Origin: Granulicella sp. dw_53
Lineage (GTDB): Bacteria; Acidobacteriota; Terriglobia; Terriglobales; Acidobacteriaceae
Direction: 5' to 3'
DNA: 64,000 bases
NCBI RefSeq assembly: GCF_018449545.1
Contig: NZ_JAAVUR010000003.1
Span: 467,838 to 531,837, forward strand
In this document: piece after piece, positions 8,721-17,462 of the stretch
How the letters are laid out: the number at the start of each line of letters is the position of its first letter
How positions within the stretch are numbered: position 1 is the first letter of the stretch
Position numbers and translations under genes: made by a program
Notes under the pieces: generated by a model
What the model saw: only the letters and a program-made list of their open reading frames with translations
The model's database searches: none
Told to the model about the DNA's origin: nothing

Positions 8721-9500
8721 GTGCTGACGAAGAGAATTATCGCGTGTCTGGATGTGCGGGACGGCCGTGTTGTGAAGGGTATCCAGTTTGTGGACATCAT
8801 CGACGCCGGCGATCCGGCTGAACTCGCTCATCGCCACGCTGCGGCGGGCGCGGACGAGATCGTCCTGCTTGACATCACCGCCACTCACGAAGGCCGTGGA
8901 ACTCTGATCGACACGGTGAAACGCACGGCCTCCGAGCTGTTTGTGCCCTTTACGGTCGGGGGGGGAATTCGTTCCGCTAAGGATGCGGCGCTGGTCTTCG
9001 ACGCCGGAGCGGATAAAGTCAGCATCAACTCCAGTGCCATTGCACGGCCTGAGCTGATTGGCGAGATCGGCGGCAGCTTTGGAGCCCAGGCCGTCATAGT
9101 CGCCATCGATGCCCGTCGCGCGGCAGGCGCAGCCGATCCTGTCGGCGAGGCTGAGGTCTTCGTCAGCGGAGGCCGCAAAGCCACCGGTCTGCGCGTCATA
9201 GAGTGGGCTCGTGAGGCTGAGCAGCGCGGCGCCGGTGAGATTCTGCTGACCAGCATGGATACGGATGGGATGCGCAACGGCTTCGACTGTGAACTCACCG
9301 CCCGAGTCAGCGCCGCGGTGCAGATTCCCGTCATCGCCTCCGGTGGAGCGGGAAGCGCAGCGCACTTTGCCGAGGTCTTCGGACGAGGCCGAGCCGATGC
9401 AGCTCTCGCGGCCAGCATCTTCCACTTTGGAGTGACGGACTCGCGCGAGCTTAAGGCGGAGCTTCAACGGGCAGGCATTCCGGTGCGCCTGCCCTGTTAG
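8721..9500 (+). CDS. hisF: Imidazole glycerol phosphate synthase, cyclase subunit
   Basis: 259 residues, a TIM barrel that joins ammonia with PRFAR to make imidazole glycerol phosphate and AICAR. The start is GTG 8721: it gives [19 protein letters not shown], the normal HisF N-terminus, and TGGAG lies seven bases upstream. Catalytic aspartates sit in CLDV and AIDARR; VGGGIRS and ASGGAGS are the phosphate-binding loops. It is the last gene of the operon. The closely related isomerase gene hisA, usually found between hisH and hisF, is missing here. Confidence 0.96.
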   Translation: MLTKRIIACLDVRDGRVVKGIQFVDIIDAGDPAELAHRHAAAGADEIVLLDITATHEGRGTLIDTVKRTASELFVPFTVGGGIRSAKDAALVFDAGADKVSINSSAIARPELIGEIGGSFGAQAVIVAIDARRAAGAADPVGEAEVFVSGGRKATGLRVIEWAREAEQRGAGEILLTSMDTDGMRNGFDCELTARVSAAVQIPVIASGGAGSAAHFAEVFGRGRADAALAASIFHFGVTDSRELKAELQRAGIPVRLPC

Positions 9501-9512
9501 GAAGCGATTTTT

Positions 9513-10730
9513 CTAGGTCAGTTGGCCGGGTGTCTGCTGGTCCTTCGCGTCGCCCAGTTTTACCTTGAAGTCCATCTTTTTGCGGCCACGGAATACCGTC
9601 ACTGTCACCTCATCACCAGCGCGATGCGAGTTCATCGCCGCCGAGAGATCTTGTGGACTCCCAACTTCCTGACCATCCATCGCGATGATCAGGTCGCCGC
9701 CCAGCATCACAGGTGTATTTCCCTGGTACGCCCGCTGCGTGCCGCCCTTTAGCCCAGCCTTCTCGGCAGCGCCACCTGGCAACACACGCTCGATCAGGAT
9801 GCCGTAGTCCGCTGGCAGGCCGATCTGCTCCGCGATATCCGGTCCGATCGGCAGCGTCACGATATCCAGCGTCGGCCTCCGCACACGGCCGTATTTGGCA
9901 AAGTCGTCCAACACGGCCTTCGCCGTATTCACAGGGATTGCAAAGCCGATACCGGAGCTCTGATCTGCGCCGTTGTTGGCGATCAAGGTGGTAATCCCAA
10001 TGACCTCGCCCTTTGAGTTGAGCAGCGGACCGCCCGAGTTGCCGGGGTTTACTGCCGCATCGGTCTGGATGGCGTCCTCGATCGGATTGCCCTGTGGGCC
10101 GCGAATCGAGCGTATCGCAGAGATGATTCCGCGCGTCATCGTTCCTTGCAGGCCGAAGGGATTTCCGATCGCGTAGACACGCTGTCCTACCACCAGCCCT
10201 TGCGACTCAGCCAATGTTGCCGGAATCAGATTCGGGGCGCTGATCTTCAGCAGAGCGAGGTCATGATTCGGATCCACACCTATAACCTGCGCCTTATAGG
10301 TGTGCTTATCGGATAGCTTCACCTCGATCTTCTGGCCGTCGCTGATTACGTGGTTATTCGTCAGGATGAGCCCATCCTTATCCAGGATGAAGCCTGAGCC
10401 CTGTCCCTGCTGGGGCACTGGACCGTAGAAGAAGTCGAACCGCACCTGCGTCGAGGTGATGTTGACCACGCTCGGCAGAGCTTTCTTGTACACCGCTATG
10501 TTCTGTAGCTCCTCGTTGTCGTACGCCGGAGCCGCCGCGGCTTCGGTGAGGTCGAAGCTGCCTAACGCACCCCCACCCTTCTTTACGTGGGCGGCGGGCT
10601 CAGTGGCTGGAACCAGTGCGCGATGTAGCCAGGGAGCGAGCGCTCCCGTTGACGCCACATGCGTCGTTACATAATAAAAACCCGAAAGCAAAAGAATGAC
10701 CAGCAGAACAGGACGCAGCTTCATCTTCAT
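9513..10730 (-). CDS. HtrA/DegP-type serine protease with one PDZ domain
   Basis: 405 residues: an N-terminal membrane anchor or signal (residues 6-22), a trypsin-like domain (~75-285) with His127 (TNNHVI), Asp157 (NHDLAL) and Ser232 (NPGNSGGPL), and one C-terminal PDZ domain (~300-395, VLPGGAAEKAGL). This is the DegS/HhoB plan of a single-PDZ envelope protease, used in protein quality control or stress signalling. AAGG seven bases before ATG supports the start. It converges with hisF with only 12 bases between stop codons. It could be served by a promoter in the 102-base gap after coaE, where TACAAT is seen on the minus strand. Confidence 0.94.
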   Translation of the reverse strand: MKMKLRPVLLVILLLSGFYYVTTHVASTGALAPWLHRALVPATEPAAHVKKGGGALGSFDLTEAAAAPAYDNEELQNIAVYKKALPSVVNITSTQVRFDFFYGPVPQQGQGSGFILDKDGLILTNNHVISDGQKIEVKLSDKHTYKAQVIGVDPNHDLALLKISAPNLIPATLAESQGLVVGQRVYAIGNPFGLQGTMTRGIISAIRSIRGPQGNPIEDAIQTDAAVNPGNSGGPLLNSKGEVIGITTLIANNGADQSSGIGFAIPVNTAKAVLDDFAKYGRVRRPTLDIVTLPIGPDIAEQIGLPADYGILIERVLPGGAAEKAGLKGGTQRAYQGNTPVMLGGDLIIAMDGQEVGSPQDLSAAMNSHRAGDEVTVTVFRGRKKMDFKVKLGDAKDQQTPGQLT

Positions 10731-10832
10731 TGAGGACCTTCTCTATCAGTAGACGGTGGCCTTCACCGCCGCATCTCATTGTAGCGAGAGTACTCGGATT
10801 CGGTCTCGCCGATGGCTACAATCGCTTTGCTT

Positions 10833-11492
10833 TCATGCGGTTCTGGCTTGAGCCTTCAGGATCGGCCAAAGCTGATCCACCTGCCACTCCAATTCCATCG
10901 CGGACCCGTCGTTCGTGAGGACGTAGTCGCTCAGAGAGGCCTTTTTCTCGTCCGAGATCTGCTGCGCGAGCCGGCGGTGAGCCTCCAACTCCAGGGCCTC
11001 CCGCTCAACCTCGCTCAAGGCTGCTCCCTTCGTTGCCCGCTGCACAAACCGCGCTACCTTCACGGCCTCGGGCGCGGTCACCAGGACCACCTTGTCGAAG
11101 CGGCTCGACCACCCAGACTCGCCCGCATACCTGGTCTCGAAGACCAATGCCGACTCCACGATCACAACCGCATTCGGATCTTCAGCGGCAATCGTGCTCA
11201 CGATCTCCGCCTGCCGCTCAATCACGGCGGGATGCACGATGCTGTTCAGCTCCTCGACCCGACCTTCGGCGAAGGCTATCTTCCCCAGGGCTGCGCGGTC
11301 CAGATTTCCATCGGCCTGGACCACTTCGGGGCCGAAGAACTCTGCAATCGCCCGATAGACAGCCTGTCCCGGCTGCATCATCTCGCGTCCCATCTCGTCG
11401 GACGAGAGTACATGTGCGCCCAGCGCCTTGAACATGCGGCCTGCAGTGGACTTCCCTGCACCCAGTCCACCGGTCAGCGCAACTCTCAACAT
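10833..11492 (-). CDS. coaE: Dephospho-CoA kinase
   Basis: 219 residues; phosphorylates the 3' hydroxyl of dephospho-CoA, the last step of coenzyme A synthesis. The P-loop is GGLGAGKS near residue 8, followed by ALGAHVLSSDEMGREMMQPG and LNSIVHPAVI, both typical. The length is normal with a short C-terminal extension. It begins two bases after the folD stop, so folD and coaE are almost certainly cotranscribed and may be translationally coupled. Confidence 0.95.
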   Translation of the reverse strand: MLRVALTGGLGAGKSTAGRMFKALGAHVLSSDEMGREMMQPGQAVYRAIAEFFGPEVVQADGNLDRAALGKIAFAEGRVEELNSIVHPAVIERQAEIVSTIAAEDPNAVVIVESALVFETRYAGESGWSSRFDKVVLVTAPEAVKVARFVQRATKGAALSEVEREALELEAHRRLAQQISDEKKASLSDYVLTNDGSAMELEWQVDQLWPILKAQARTA

Positions 11493-11494
11493 CT

Positions 11495-12451
11495 CTACGC
11501 CCCAGCCGCTGTCGTGCCGCGTCGCGCCTTCGCTGCCGTCACTGTGTTCTGCATCAGCATCGCAATCGTGAGTGCTCCCACACCTCCCGGAACAGGGGTA
11601 TATGCACCCGAGACCGCGAAGGCTGCCGGTTCTATATCTCCGACTACCGTTGAGCCTCGCTTCGCAAATCCCGCGGCTCGACTGGCATCTCCGGGAAAGA
11701 ATCGTTCGACTTCTGCCGCGTCAGTGACACGATTGATTCCAACGTCGATTAAAGTTGCTCCGGGCCTGACCATCTCTGCCGTAATGAAACCCGGCCGGCC
11801 AATCGCCGCGACCAGAATCTCCGCCTCACGCGTGAACTTCGACAGATCCACCGTCCGGCTGTGGCATACGGTCACTGTAGCCGAGGCATTCAACAGCATC
11901 ATCGCCGCAGGCTTGCCAACGATGTCGGATCGCCCCACAACAACTGCATTCTTGCCAGCGATCGCGATGCCACTCCGCTTTAATATTTCGATGATGCCAG
12001 CCGGAGTACATGGCGCCAATGCCGGCTGTCCGCTCTGCAGCCGTCCTGCATTTACGGGATGGAATCCATCCACATCCTTCGCCGGAGAGACTGCTTCCAG
12101 CAACCGCTTCGTATCTACGTGGGCCGGCAGGGGTAGTTGGATTAGGATTCCGTCGATTGTGTCGCGTGCGTTCAGCTCTGCTACCAGATCCAGCATCTCA
12201 TCCGTGGTGATGGTCTCTGGCGGCGTCAGCATCTCGCTGTAGATCCCGAGCTCGGCGCAGGTTTTCACCTTGCTGCGCACATAAATCTGCGAGGCCGGAA
12301 CCTCACCCACCAGGATCACGGCCAGCCCCGGCGTAATGCCTTGTTCCTTCAGCCGCGCAACCTCTAAACCAACCTCTGCCTTAATCTCTGCTGCGATGGC
12401 GATGCCATCCAGCACACGGGGAAGCGATGTCTCATTCGTTTTCATATGCAT
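11495..12451 (-). CDS. folD: Bifunctional methylene-THF dehydrogenase/cyclohydrolase
   Basis: About 318 residues. FolD interconverts methylene-, methenyl- and formyl-tetrahydrofolate with NADP. Visible motifs: YVRSKVKTCAELGI (catalytic Tyr and Lys), GILIQLPLPAHVD, PAKDVDGFHPVNAGRL, VVVGRSDIVGKPAA (nucleotide binding) and TPVPGGVGALTIAML near the end. Three starts are possible: 12478, 12451 and 12445. None has a strong ribosome site; 12451 gives a usual family N-terminus. The gene is divergent from the Trm112-like gene. Confidence 0.94.
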   Translation of the reverse strand: MHMKTNETSLPRVLDGIAIAAEIKAEVGLEVARLKEQGITPGLAVILVGEVPASQIYVRSKVKTCAELGIYSEMLTPPETITTDEMLDLVAELNARDTIDGILIQLPLPAHVDTKRLLEAVSPAKDVDGFHPVNAGRLQSGQPALAPCTPAGIIEILKRSGIAIAGKNAVVVGRSDIVGKPAAMMLLNASATVTVCHSRTVDLSKFTREAEILVAAIGRPGFITAEMVRPGATLIDVGINRVTDAAEVERFFPGDASRAAGFAKRGSTVVGDIEPAAFAVSGAYTPVPGGVGALTIAMLMQNTVTAAKARRGTTAAGA

Positions 12452-12507
12452 TTCGATGGTATCGCGCCGAGCACCCATCGTGCAGGCCGGAACCGATAGA
12501 ATGCATC

Positions 12508-12690
12508 ATGCAGCCAAATCCGGGCCTTCCAGTGCGACGACTTACCCAGCAAGATCTTCTGCATCTCGCCTGCCCGGTGTGTCATGCGTCGCTCCAGCTA
12601 GAAGGAAGTGCGATCCTCTGCACCGGCTGCTCTCGCCGTTATCCTGTCGTCGACGGTCTGCCCGTGTTGCTCTCGGGGAGTGCCCACTAG
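12508..12690 (+). CDS. Trm112-like zinc-ribbon protein
   Basis: 60 residues. The core LLHLACPVCHASLQLEGSA, CTGCSRRYPVVDGLPVLL has two CxxC pairs and the DGLPV ending of the Trm112/YcaR family. In eukaryotes and archaea Trm112 activates methyltransferases; bacterial forms are small and little studied. The start ATG 12508 places the core 19 residues in. The upstream region has no clear ribosome site. The gene is alone, facing away from folD. Confidence 0.8.
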   Translation: MQPNPGLPVRRLTQQDLLHLACPVCHASLQLEGSAILCTGCSRRYPVVDGLPVLLSGSAH

Positions 12691-12911
12691 GGTCTGCGCA
12701 AACCCGATCTCATCGAGTCTCCAGAAAGCCCAAGGGTGGGAAAAACTTTTGTTGGCACAAATACATCTGAGGAACATGTCGCTCAATTCCTACCGATCGC
12801 CAGTTTGATCAGAATAGCTCACATAAAAACAATCTCGAACTTCATGCACGAAATTTGCGTCTAAAGAGATAGGCCAAAACAAAAAAGTGACACGAGAGCG
12901 GGGAATGTGCC

Positions 12912-13154
12912 ATGACAGATGCAATCAAGTACGAAAAATTTCCCCTTGCGGATCTATCCGGCCTCCGCGAAGAACTCATGCAATCGGGCTTAGATTCTTG
13001 GCAGGCTGCTGACCTCATCAGCGTCTTTCTGTCCGGCCGCGGCTATGGCGTCTCCAATCAGGACGCGCGCGGCGCCGCTTCGCGCATCGAGTCGGTTGGC
13101 TGTTCCATCAAATGCATGCAGGAAGAGTTCGAAAAGCTTGCCCTGGTGATGTAG
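12912..13154 (+). CDS. Small protein of unknown function
   Basis: 80 residues, not recognised. GGGGA seven bases upstream of ATG 12912 and codon choice like its neighbours support it as real. The sequence is amphipathic and probably alpha-helical, with no signal peptide or membrane segment; two Cys (GCSIKC) lie near the C-terminus. The 221 bases before it are A/T-rich and hold nothing else I can support. It lies 91 bases ahead of the patatin autotransporter; a link between them is speculative. Confidence 0.6.
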   Translation: MTDAIKYEKFPLADLSGLREELMQSGLDSWQAADLISVFLSGRGYGVSNQDARGAASRIESVGCSIKCMQEEFEKLALVM

Positions 13155-13245
13155 TCGGCGGCTGTTGAGTAGGGTTCCTCAGATGCAACACCTTATCAAT
13201 GGATGCAACTGGCACAAAGTCAGCTCTCTGGGTACCCTTGTTTGT

Positions 13246-15741
13246 ATGCACATCTTTCTGGGCAAGCGACTCCGCGACGCCTCGGTTTTCTTGTTTTTCC
13301 TTGCCTCATCCCTCTTCTTCTCCGCTTCCGCTCAACAGCCGCCCGCTACCTCCGATAGCGCGGCACAATCGGCTGCGCAGGCTGCGGCTCAGGCTACACA
13401 GACCGGTAAAGGGTCCAAAGACTCCAACAAGAACAGTTCCAAAGCTGGACCAGACTCACAGAAGGCGGCAGGTTCTTCTGTCAACTCTGATTCACAGGCA
13501 GACAACACCACCGCCAGCGGGACTCCACTTGACATTCCCTCCACCGCGCCGGCACCGCCTCCACCTGGACCAACGGACCGCCCCCGCATCGGCCTCGCCC
13601 TGGGAGGAGGAGGCGCTCTGGCTCTTAGCGAGATCGGAGCACTTCAGTGGTTCGAGGAGCACCACATTCCTGTAGACGTGATCGCTGGTACCAGCATGGG
13701 GTGCATGGTGAGCGCGCTTTACTCTACGGGGAAGACCGTGGACCAACTCAAGATTGTTATGAATGACTCGGTCTTCAACCAGGTCTTCAGCTTCAACTCC
13801 TCTTACGTCAGCCGGAGCTTTCGCCGCCGTGAAGATAGTCGAGCCTTACCCAATGGATTCACCATTGGGCTCAAACATGGCGTGTCTTTCCGTAACTCCG
13901 TTCTCACCGACCAAGGATTGAACTCCTTCCTTGACCGCCAGTTTTTGCGATATGACGATCGCACTGAATTTAATGACCTTCCCATTCCGCTGCGTTGTCT
14001 CTCCACGGATCTCAACGCTGCCCAAACCGTCACTTTCACACGCGGCTCCATTCCTAATGCGGTCCGGGCGTCTGTCTCCATCCCGGGGGCTTATCGTCCC
14101 TTTGAACTCAACGGACATCAGTTCGTCGACGGAGCTGTTCTCGCGAACCTCCCTACGAAGACGGTTCGTGACATGAAGGCCGATGTAGTCCTGGCGTTCA
14201 GCCTTCCAATCGCACCGGTTGGCAAGGGCGACCTCAACTCCCTCCTCGGAGTTCTGCAACGCAGCTTCGGTGTCGCAATCGAGGGCAATGAGCGCCTCTC
14301 ACGGCAGCTTGCGGATGTTGTCATGATCCCCGATCTGGATGGCTTTACCCAGACCGACTACCTCAAGGGACCTGATCTGGCTAAAAGAGGCTACGACGTA
14401 GCCGAAAGACATAAGGAAGAGTTGCTGAAGTACGCTATCTCCGATAGTCAGTGGCAGACTTACCTCGCCCAGCGCGCCTCTCGCCGCCGCGGCCCTGCAG
14501 GGAACCTCCTTCGTGTCCGTATCAAGGCTCCAAACGACAGCATCACCCGGGCCGTTCAACGTAAGTTTGCAGATTTCGTCGACAAGCCCGTCAATACCGG
14601 AGCCATTGAATCTGTCCTGGGGGAGATTCGCAGTGACGGCCGTTACGACGCCGACTACACCGTCGGCTACGACGACCCAACCACCGGTGGCGATACCAGC
14701 AGCAGTGCTACACCCAACCCTGACACAGACCGGCCCACCATTCTTGTCACCGTCTCGGACAAGAGTACGGGTCCGCCCTTCCTTCTCGTCGGCGCGAACG
14801 TCGAGGCCCAGACCGCCGGGGTAACGCGCGCTACGCTTGAATCTATCTTTCTCTGGCAAGACTTCGGGGGTTATGGCTCTGAGATCCGCGGCAACATCAA
14901 GATCGGCTTTCTGACCCAACTCGACGCCGAGTATTACCGACGCCTTTACTCCACTGGCAAACACGGCGGCTTCTTCGTAGCTCCGCATGGCGGCCTGCTT
15001 CGCAATCCGTTCTATATCTATGAAGATCAGAGGCGTATCTCCGAGCGCCTGTTGCAGCGCTCCGGTGGCGGCGCCGACATCGGCTGGTCCGATTCCCGCA
15101 CCCAGGAGCTTCGTGTCGGCTGGGAGGCAAACGCCATCCGCTGGCAGACTCAGGTCGGCTCCGATACCACCGCGCAGGAAGACCTCAGTGGCTCCATGCA
15201 GCGGGCCCGCATCCGCTATGTTTACGACACCCAGGACCGCGCCCTCATCTCTCAATACGGGCTCCGGGCCACAACGGAGTTCTCTTACCTCTACAACGCT
15301 GTCTCGAGTCCTAACGCACCCCAATTCACCAGTCAGATCACCTACGCCCATCAGATCAGTAAAAATCTCTTCATCTTCGCCACGGAAGGCGGCACTACGT
15401 TCAACCGCAACGTAGCACAGCCTTTTCGCTTCACCTTGGGCGGTCCTCTGCGGCTTACCGCCAGCTCGATTGATGAATTCCGCGGCACAGACTACTTCCT
15501 GGTCGAACCTGCCTTCCTTCGCCGCATCGCCAAGCTTCCCAATCCACTCGGTCAAAGCATCTATATTGGAGCGGCCTACGAGGCTGGCCAGATGCGCGCG
15601 CCCGATGCACGCACCATCACTCGCCAGGACGTCTACTTCGGCATCGTTGCTGAGACTCCCCTCGGTGTCATTACCTTAGCCCCCGCCATCGGTGATGATG
15701 GACATCGCAAGTTCGTCTTCACTCTCGGCAAACTTTTCTGA
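13246..15741 (+). CDS. Patatin-like phospholipase, type Vd autotransporter (PlpD-like)
   Basis: 831 residues from ATG 13246, chosen because it starts a signal peptide (hydrophobic run then SASAQ); the frame is open to 13165. Next come a Ser/Ala/Gln-rich linker (~30-110) and a patatin domain (~115-330) with [12 protein letters not shown], nucleophile Ser150 in GTSMG and Asp ~296 in DGA. Residues ~420-485 resemble a POTRA domain, and the rest is a beta-barrel of the Omp85 type ending in Phe. This order is that of P. aeruginosa PlpD: a lipase moved across the outer membrane by its own barrel. Substrate unknown; phospholipid is the family norm. Confidence 0.9.
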   Translation: MHIFLGKRLRDASVFLFFLASSLFFSASAQQPPATSDSAAQSAAQAAAQATQTGKGSKDSNKNSSKAGPDSQKAAGSSVNSDSQADNTTASGTPLDIPSTAPAPPPPGPTDRPRIGLALGGGGALALSEIGALQWFEEHHIPVDVIAGTSMGCMVSALYSTGKTVDQLKIVMNDSVFNQVFSFNSSYVSRSFRRREDSRALPNGFTIGLKHGVSFRNSVLTDQGLNSFLDRQFLRYDDRTEFNDLPIPLRCLSTDLNAAQTVTFTRGSIPNAVRASVSIPGAYRPFELNGHQFVDGAVLANLPTKTVRDMKADVVLAFSLPIAPVGKGDLNSLLGVLQRSFGVAIEGNERLSRQLADVVMIPDLDGFTQTDYLKGPDLAKRGYDVAERHKEELLKYAISDSQWQTYLAQRASRRRGPAGNLLRVRIKAPNDSITRAVQRKFADFVDKPVNTGAIESVLGEIRSDGRYDADYTVGYDDPTTGGDTSSSATPNPDTDRPTILVTVSDKSTGPPFLLVGANVEAQTAGVTRATLESIFLWQDFGGYGSEIRGNIKIGFLTQLDAEYYRRLYSTGKHGGFFVAPHGGLLRNPFYIYEDQRRISERLLQRSGGGADIGWSDSRTQELRVGWEANAIRWQTQVGSDTTAQEDLSGSMQRARIRYVYDTQDRALISQYGLRATTEFSYLYNAVSSPNAPQFTSQITYAHQISKNLFIFATEGGTTFNRNVAQPFRFTLGGPLRLTASSIDEFRGTDYFLVEPAFLRRIAKLPNPLGQSIYIGAAYEAGQMRAPDARTITRQDVYFGIVAETPLGVITLAPAIGDDGHRKFVFTLGKLF

Positions 15742-15770
15742 TCGTCTATCCTTCTTCCAGGAGAGAGCAT

Positions 15771-16253
15771 ATGACAGCTACCACCCAAACACCCCAGCCT
15801 CTAGTCCCACCCTTCAACCGCGAGACTGCAATTCTCAAGGTACGCGCCGCCGAGGACGGTTGGAATACACGCGACCCGCAACGCGTCTCGCTCGCCTATA
15901 CCATCGATAGCAAATGGCGTAACCGCTCCGAGTTCGTTACCGGGCGGGAGAAGATCGTAGAGTTCCTTACTCGCAAATGGGCACGCGAGCTCGACTATCG
16001 CCTCATCAAAGAACTCTGGGCCTTCACAGGCGATCGCATTGCGGTGCGCTTCGCATACGAGTGCCACGACGCGAACGGACAGTGGTATCGGTCTTACGGC
16101 AATGAAAATTGGGAGTTCAATGAGCAGGGAGTGATGAAACACCGCCACGCCAGCATCAACGATCTTCCTATCGAAGAGTCCCAGCGCTTATTTCATTGGC
16201 CCATCGGCCGACGGCCGGATGAGCATCCAGGCCTCAGTGATTTAGGTCTGTAG
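15771..16253 (+). CDS. DUF1348 family, NTF2-like fold protein
   Basis: 160 residues. The sequence [37 protein letters not shown] and a [18 protein letters not shown] ending match DUF1348, a SnoaL/NTF2-like family of small cone-shaped proteins of unknown activity. GGAGAG just before ATG 15771 gives a good start. Only 29 bases separate it from the autotransporter stop, so the two may share a transcript, which ends at the hairpin at 16281. No membrane segment or signal. Confidence 0.88.
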   Translation: MTATTQTPQPLVPPFNRETAILKVRAAEDGWNTRDPQRVSLAYTIDSKWRNRSEFVTGREKIVEFLTRKWARELDYRLIKELWAFTGDRIAVRFAYECHDANGQWYRSYGNENWEFNEQGVMKHRHASINDLPIEESQRLFHWPIGRRPDEHPGLSDLGL

Positions 16254-16280
16254 TGATCTAGACCTATCGCGCAGCAAATT

Positions 16281-16327
16281 CGACGCTGGCAATGGACCAA
16301 AGAAATCCCGGTCCATTGCCAGCGTCG
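16281..16327 (+). terminator. Strong hairpin after the DUF1348 gene
   Basis: Perfect 18-bp inverted repeat: CGACGCTGGCAATGGACC (16281-16298) with its complement at 16310-16327 and an 11-base loop. The pairing can extend outward through an A-run and TTT. It lies 28 bases after a plus-strand stop and upstream of a minus-strand stop, so it could end both transcripts. The stem is unusually long for an intrinsic terminator. Confidence 0.65.
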
Positions 16328-16448
16328 AGTTTACAAAATATTTATGAGAGTTCGCGGCGAGTACGTGTGCCAATATTGCGGAACAATCAGGCTGAGTTGT
16401 AGACCAGAGGCAACCGCCCACATCGAAGTGCGAGCGGTCGCGGGCGGG

Positions 16449-16787
16449 CTACTTGATATGTACGATCGCGCCACTCAAAACATTTGAAGTTACAACAATC
16501 ACGTCGCCTACCTGGTGATACTGATTCGCAGTCTTCGAAACGACTGGCGTGCCGATAGGAAGGCTTACAGGAATCGACTTGCCGGCCTCTAGCTTGATTA
16601 GGTCGTCTCCGGAACTAAGTTCCATCGGCATGTCGGAGTCATTTTTAATTGTGAATTTAATAAGCTTCGTCTTGGCATACATTGCGTTAACAGGAACGTT
16701 CACACTCCCGAATACGTGTGGTAGCACAGGCGATGCAAAACTTGAAAGAAGGACAAACGCGGTGGCGACAATTTTATTCGGTTTCAT
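16449..16787 (-). CDS. Small secreted protein of unknown function
   Basis: 112 residues with a signal peptide (VATAFVLLSSFASPVLP) and a mature part that looks all-beta, containing IKNDSDMPMELSSGD and GKSIPVSLPIGTPV. The pattern resembles a periplasmic beta-sandwich with a bound-ion or copper-protein flavour, but I cannot assign it. GGAG seven bases before the ATG at 16787 decides the start over an upstream ATG at 16799. Codon use is A/T-richer than neighbours, suggesting transfer. Confidence 0.65.
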   Translation of the reverse strand: MKPNKIVATAFVLLSSFASPVLPHVFGSVNVPVNAMYAKTKLIKFTIKNDSDMPMELSSGDDLIKLEAGKSIPVSLPIGTPVVSKTANQYHQVGDVIVVTSNVLSGAIVHIK

Positions 16788-16902
16788 GAGATTCTCCATT
16801 TAAGCCTGAGGCGAGATCGCAGAGATTCATTGAAGAAAACCTCTAGATTCGATCCGAACTCCCCTTAGGACTTCGACAGTAAGAAACACGCTTACTGGAG
16901 AT

Positions 16903-17178
16903 TCATTCCCGAATGCGCCTGGTAGCGGCTAAAGAAGAGATATTAATCTTCGCCATCGAATCGAGAGCGAGAATAAACGGCTCAGTGTGCGCACCATTCG
17001 CCTTATTTAGCTGCATGTTAGGAGATTCTTTAAAAGGTGAGCCTGTTACTTGAAAAAATGTGTATTTGAAATAACAGTTCCTACTTAACTGGAGTGGAAT
17101 ATCTAGCGTCATTTTGTGTAGTGCGTCGTCAAATATTAGCTGCAAATTATTGCTACTTTGATCGACCTCTATCGACAC
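16903..17178 (-). CDS. Possible small protein, GTG start
   Basis: 91 residues, not recognised. AAGGAG lies three bases before GTG 17178, a somewhat short spacing. No signal peptide; the sequence has many Asn, Ser and Lys and is A/T-rich like the gene at 16449. It may be the remnant of a longer gene whose start has been lost: the minus-strand frame upstream is closed by a stop. The 283 bases from 17180 to 17462 hold no gene I can support. Confidence 0.35.
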   Translation of the reverse strand: MSIEVDQSSNNLQLIFDDALHKMTLDIPLQLSRNCYFKYTFFQVTGSPFKESPNMQLNKANGAHTEPFILALDSMAKINISSLAATRRIRE

Positions 17179-17462
17179 AATCTCCTTGCTACCGCCTCTT
17201 CAAGCGTCCTTCACTAACGTAACCCTCCGAACATTTCGGACAGGCATAGATGAAGATCGAAAGTTAGTGAACCGAGTTACGATCCTTCGTTTGGGATTTT
17301 CCATGGCTTGCCTTTCACGACTCCATCCGGCGCTCATAGCGCCACGCTGCTGATTCCAATTCCGCCTCTCAAAGGAAGACAAGAACGCAACCTTCTCGCC
17401 CCGGCAACGACGAAGGCCATCCGCTCAAGCAGCCATTCCCCATCACAAGGCATAATCTATCT

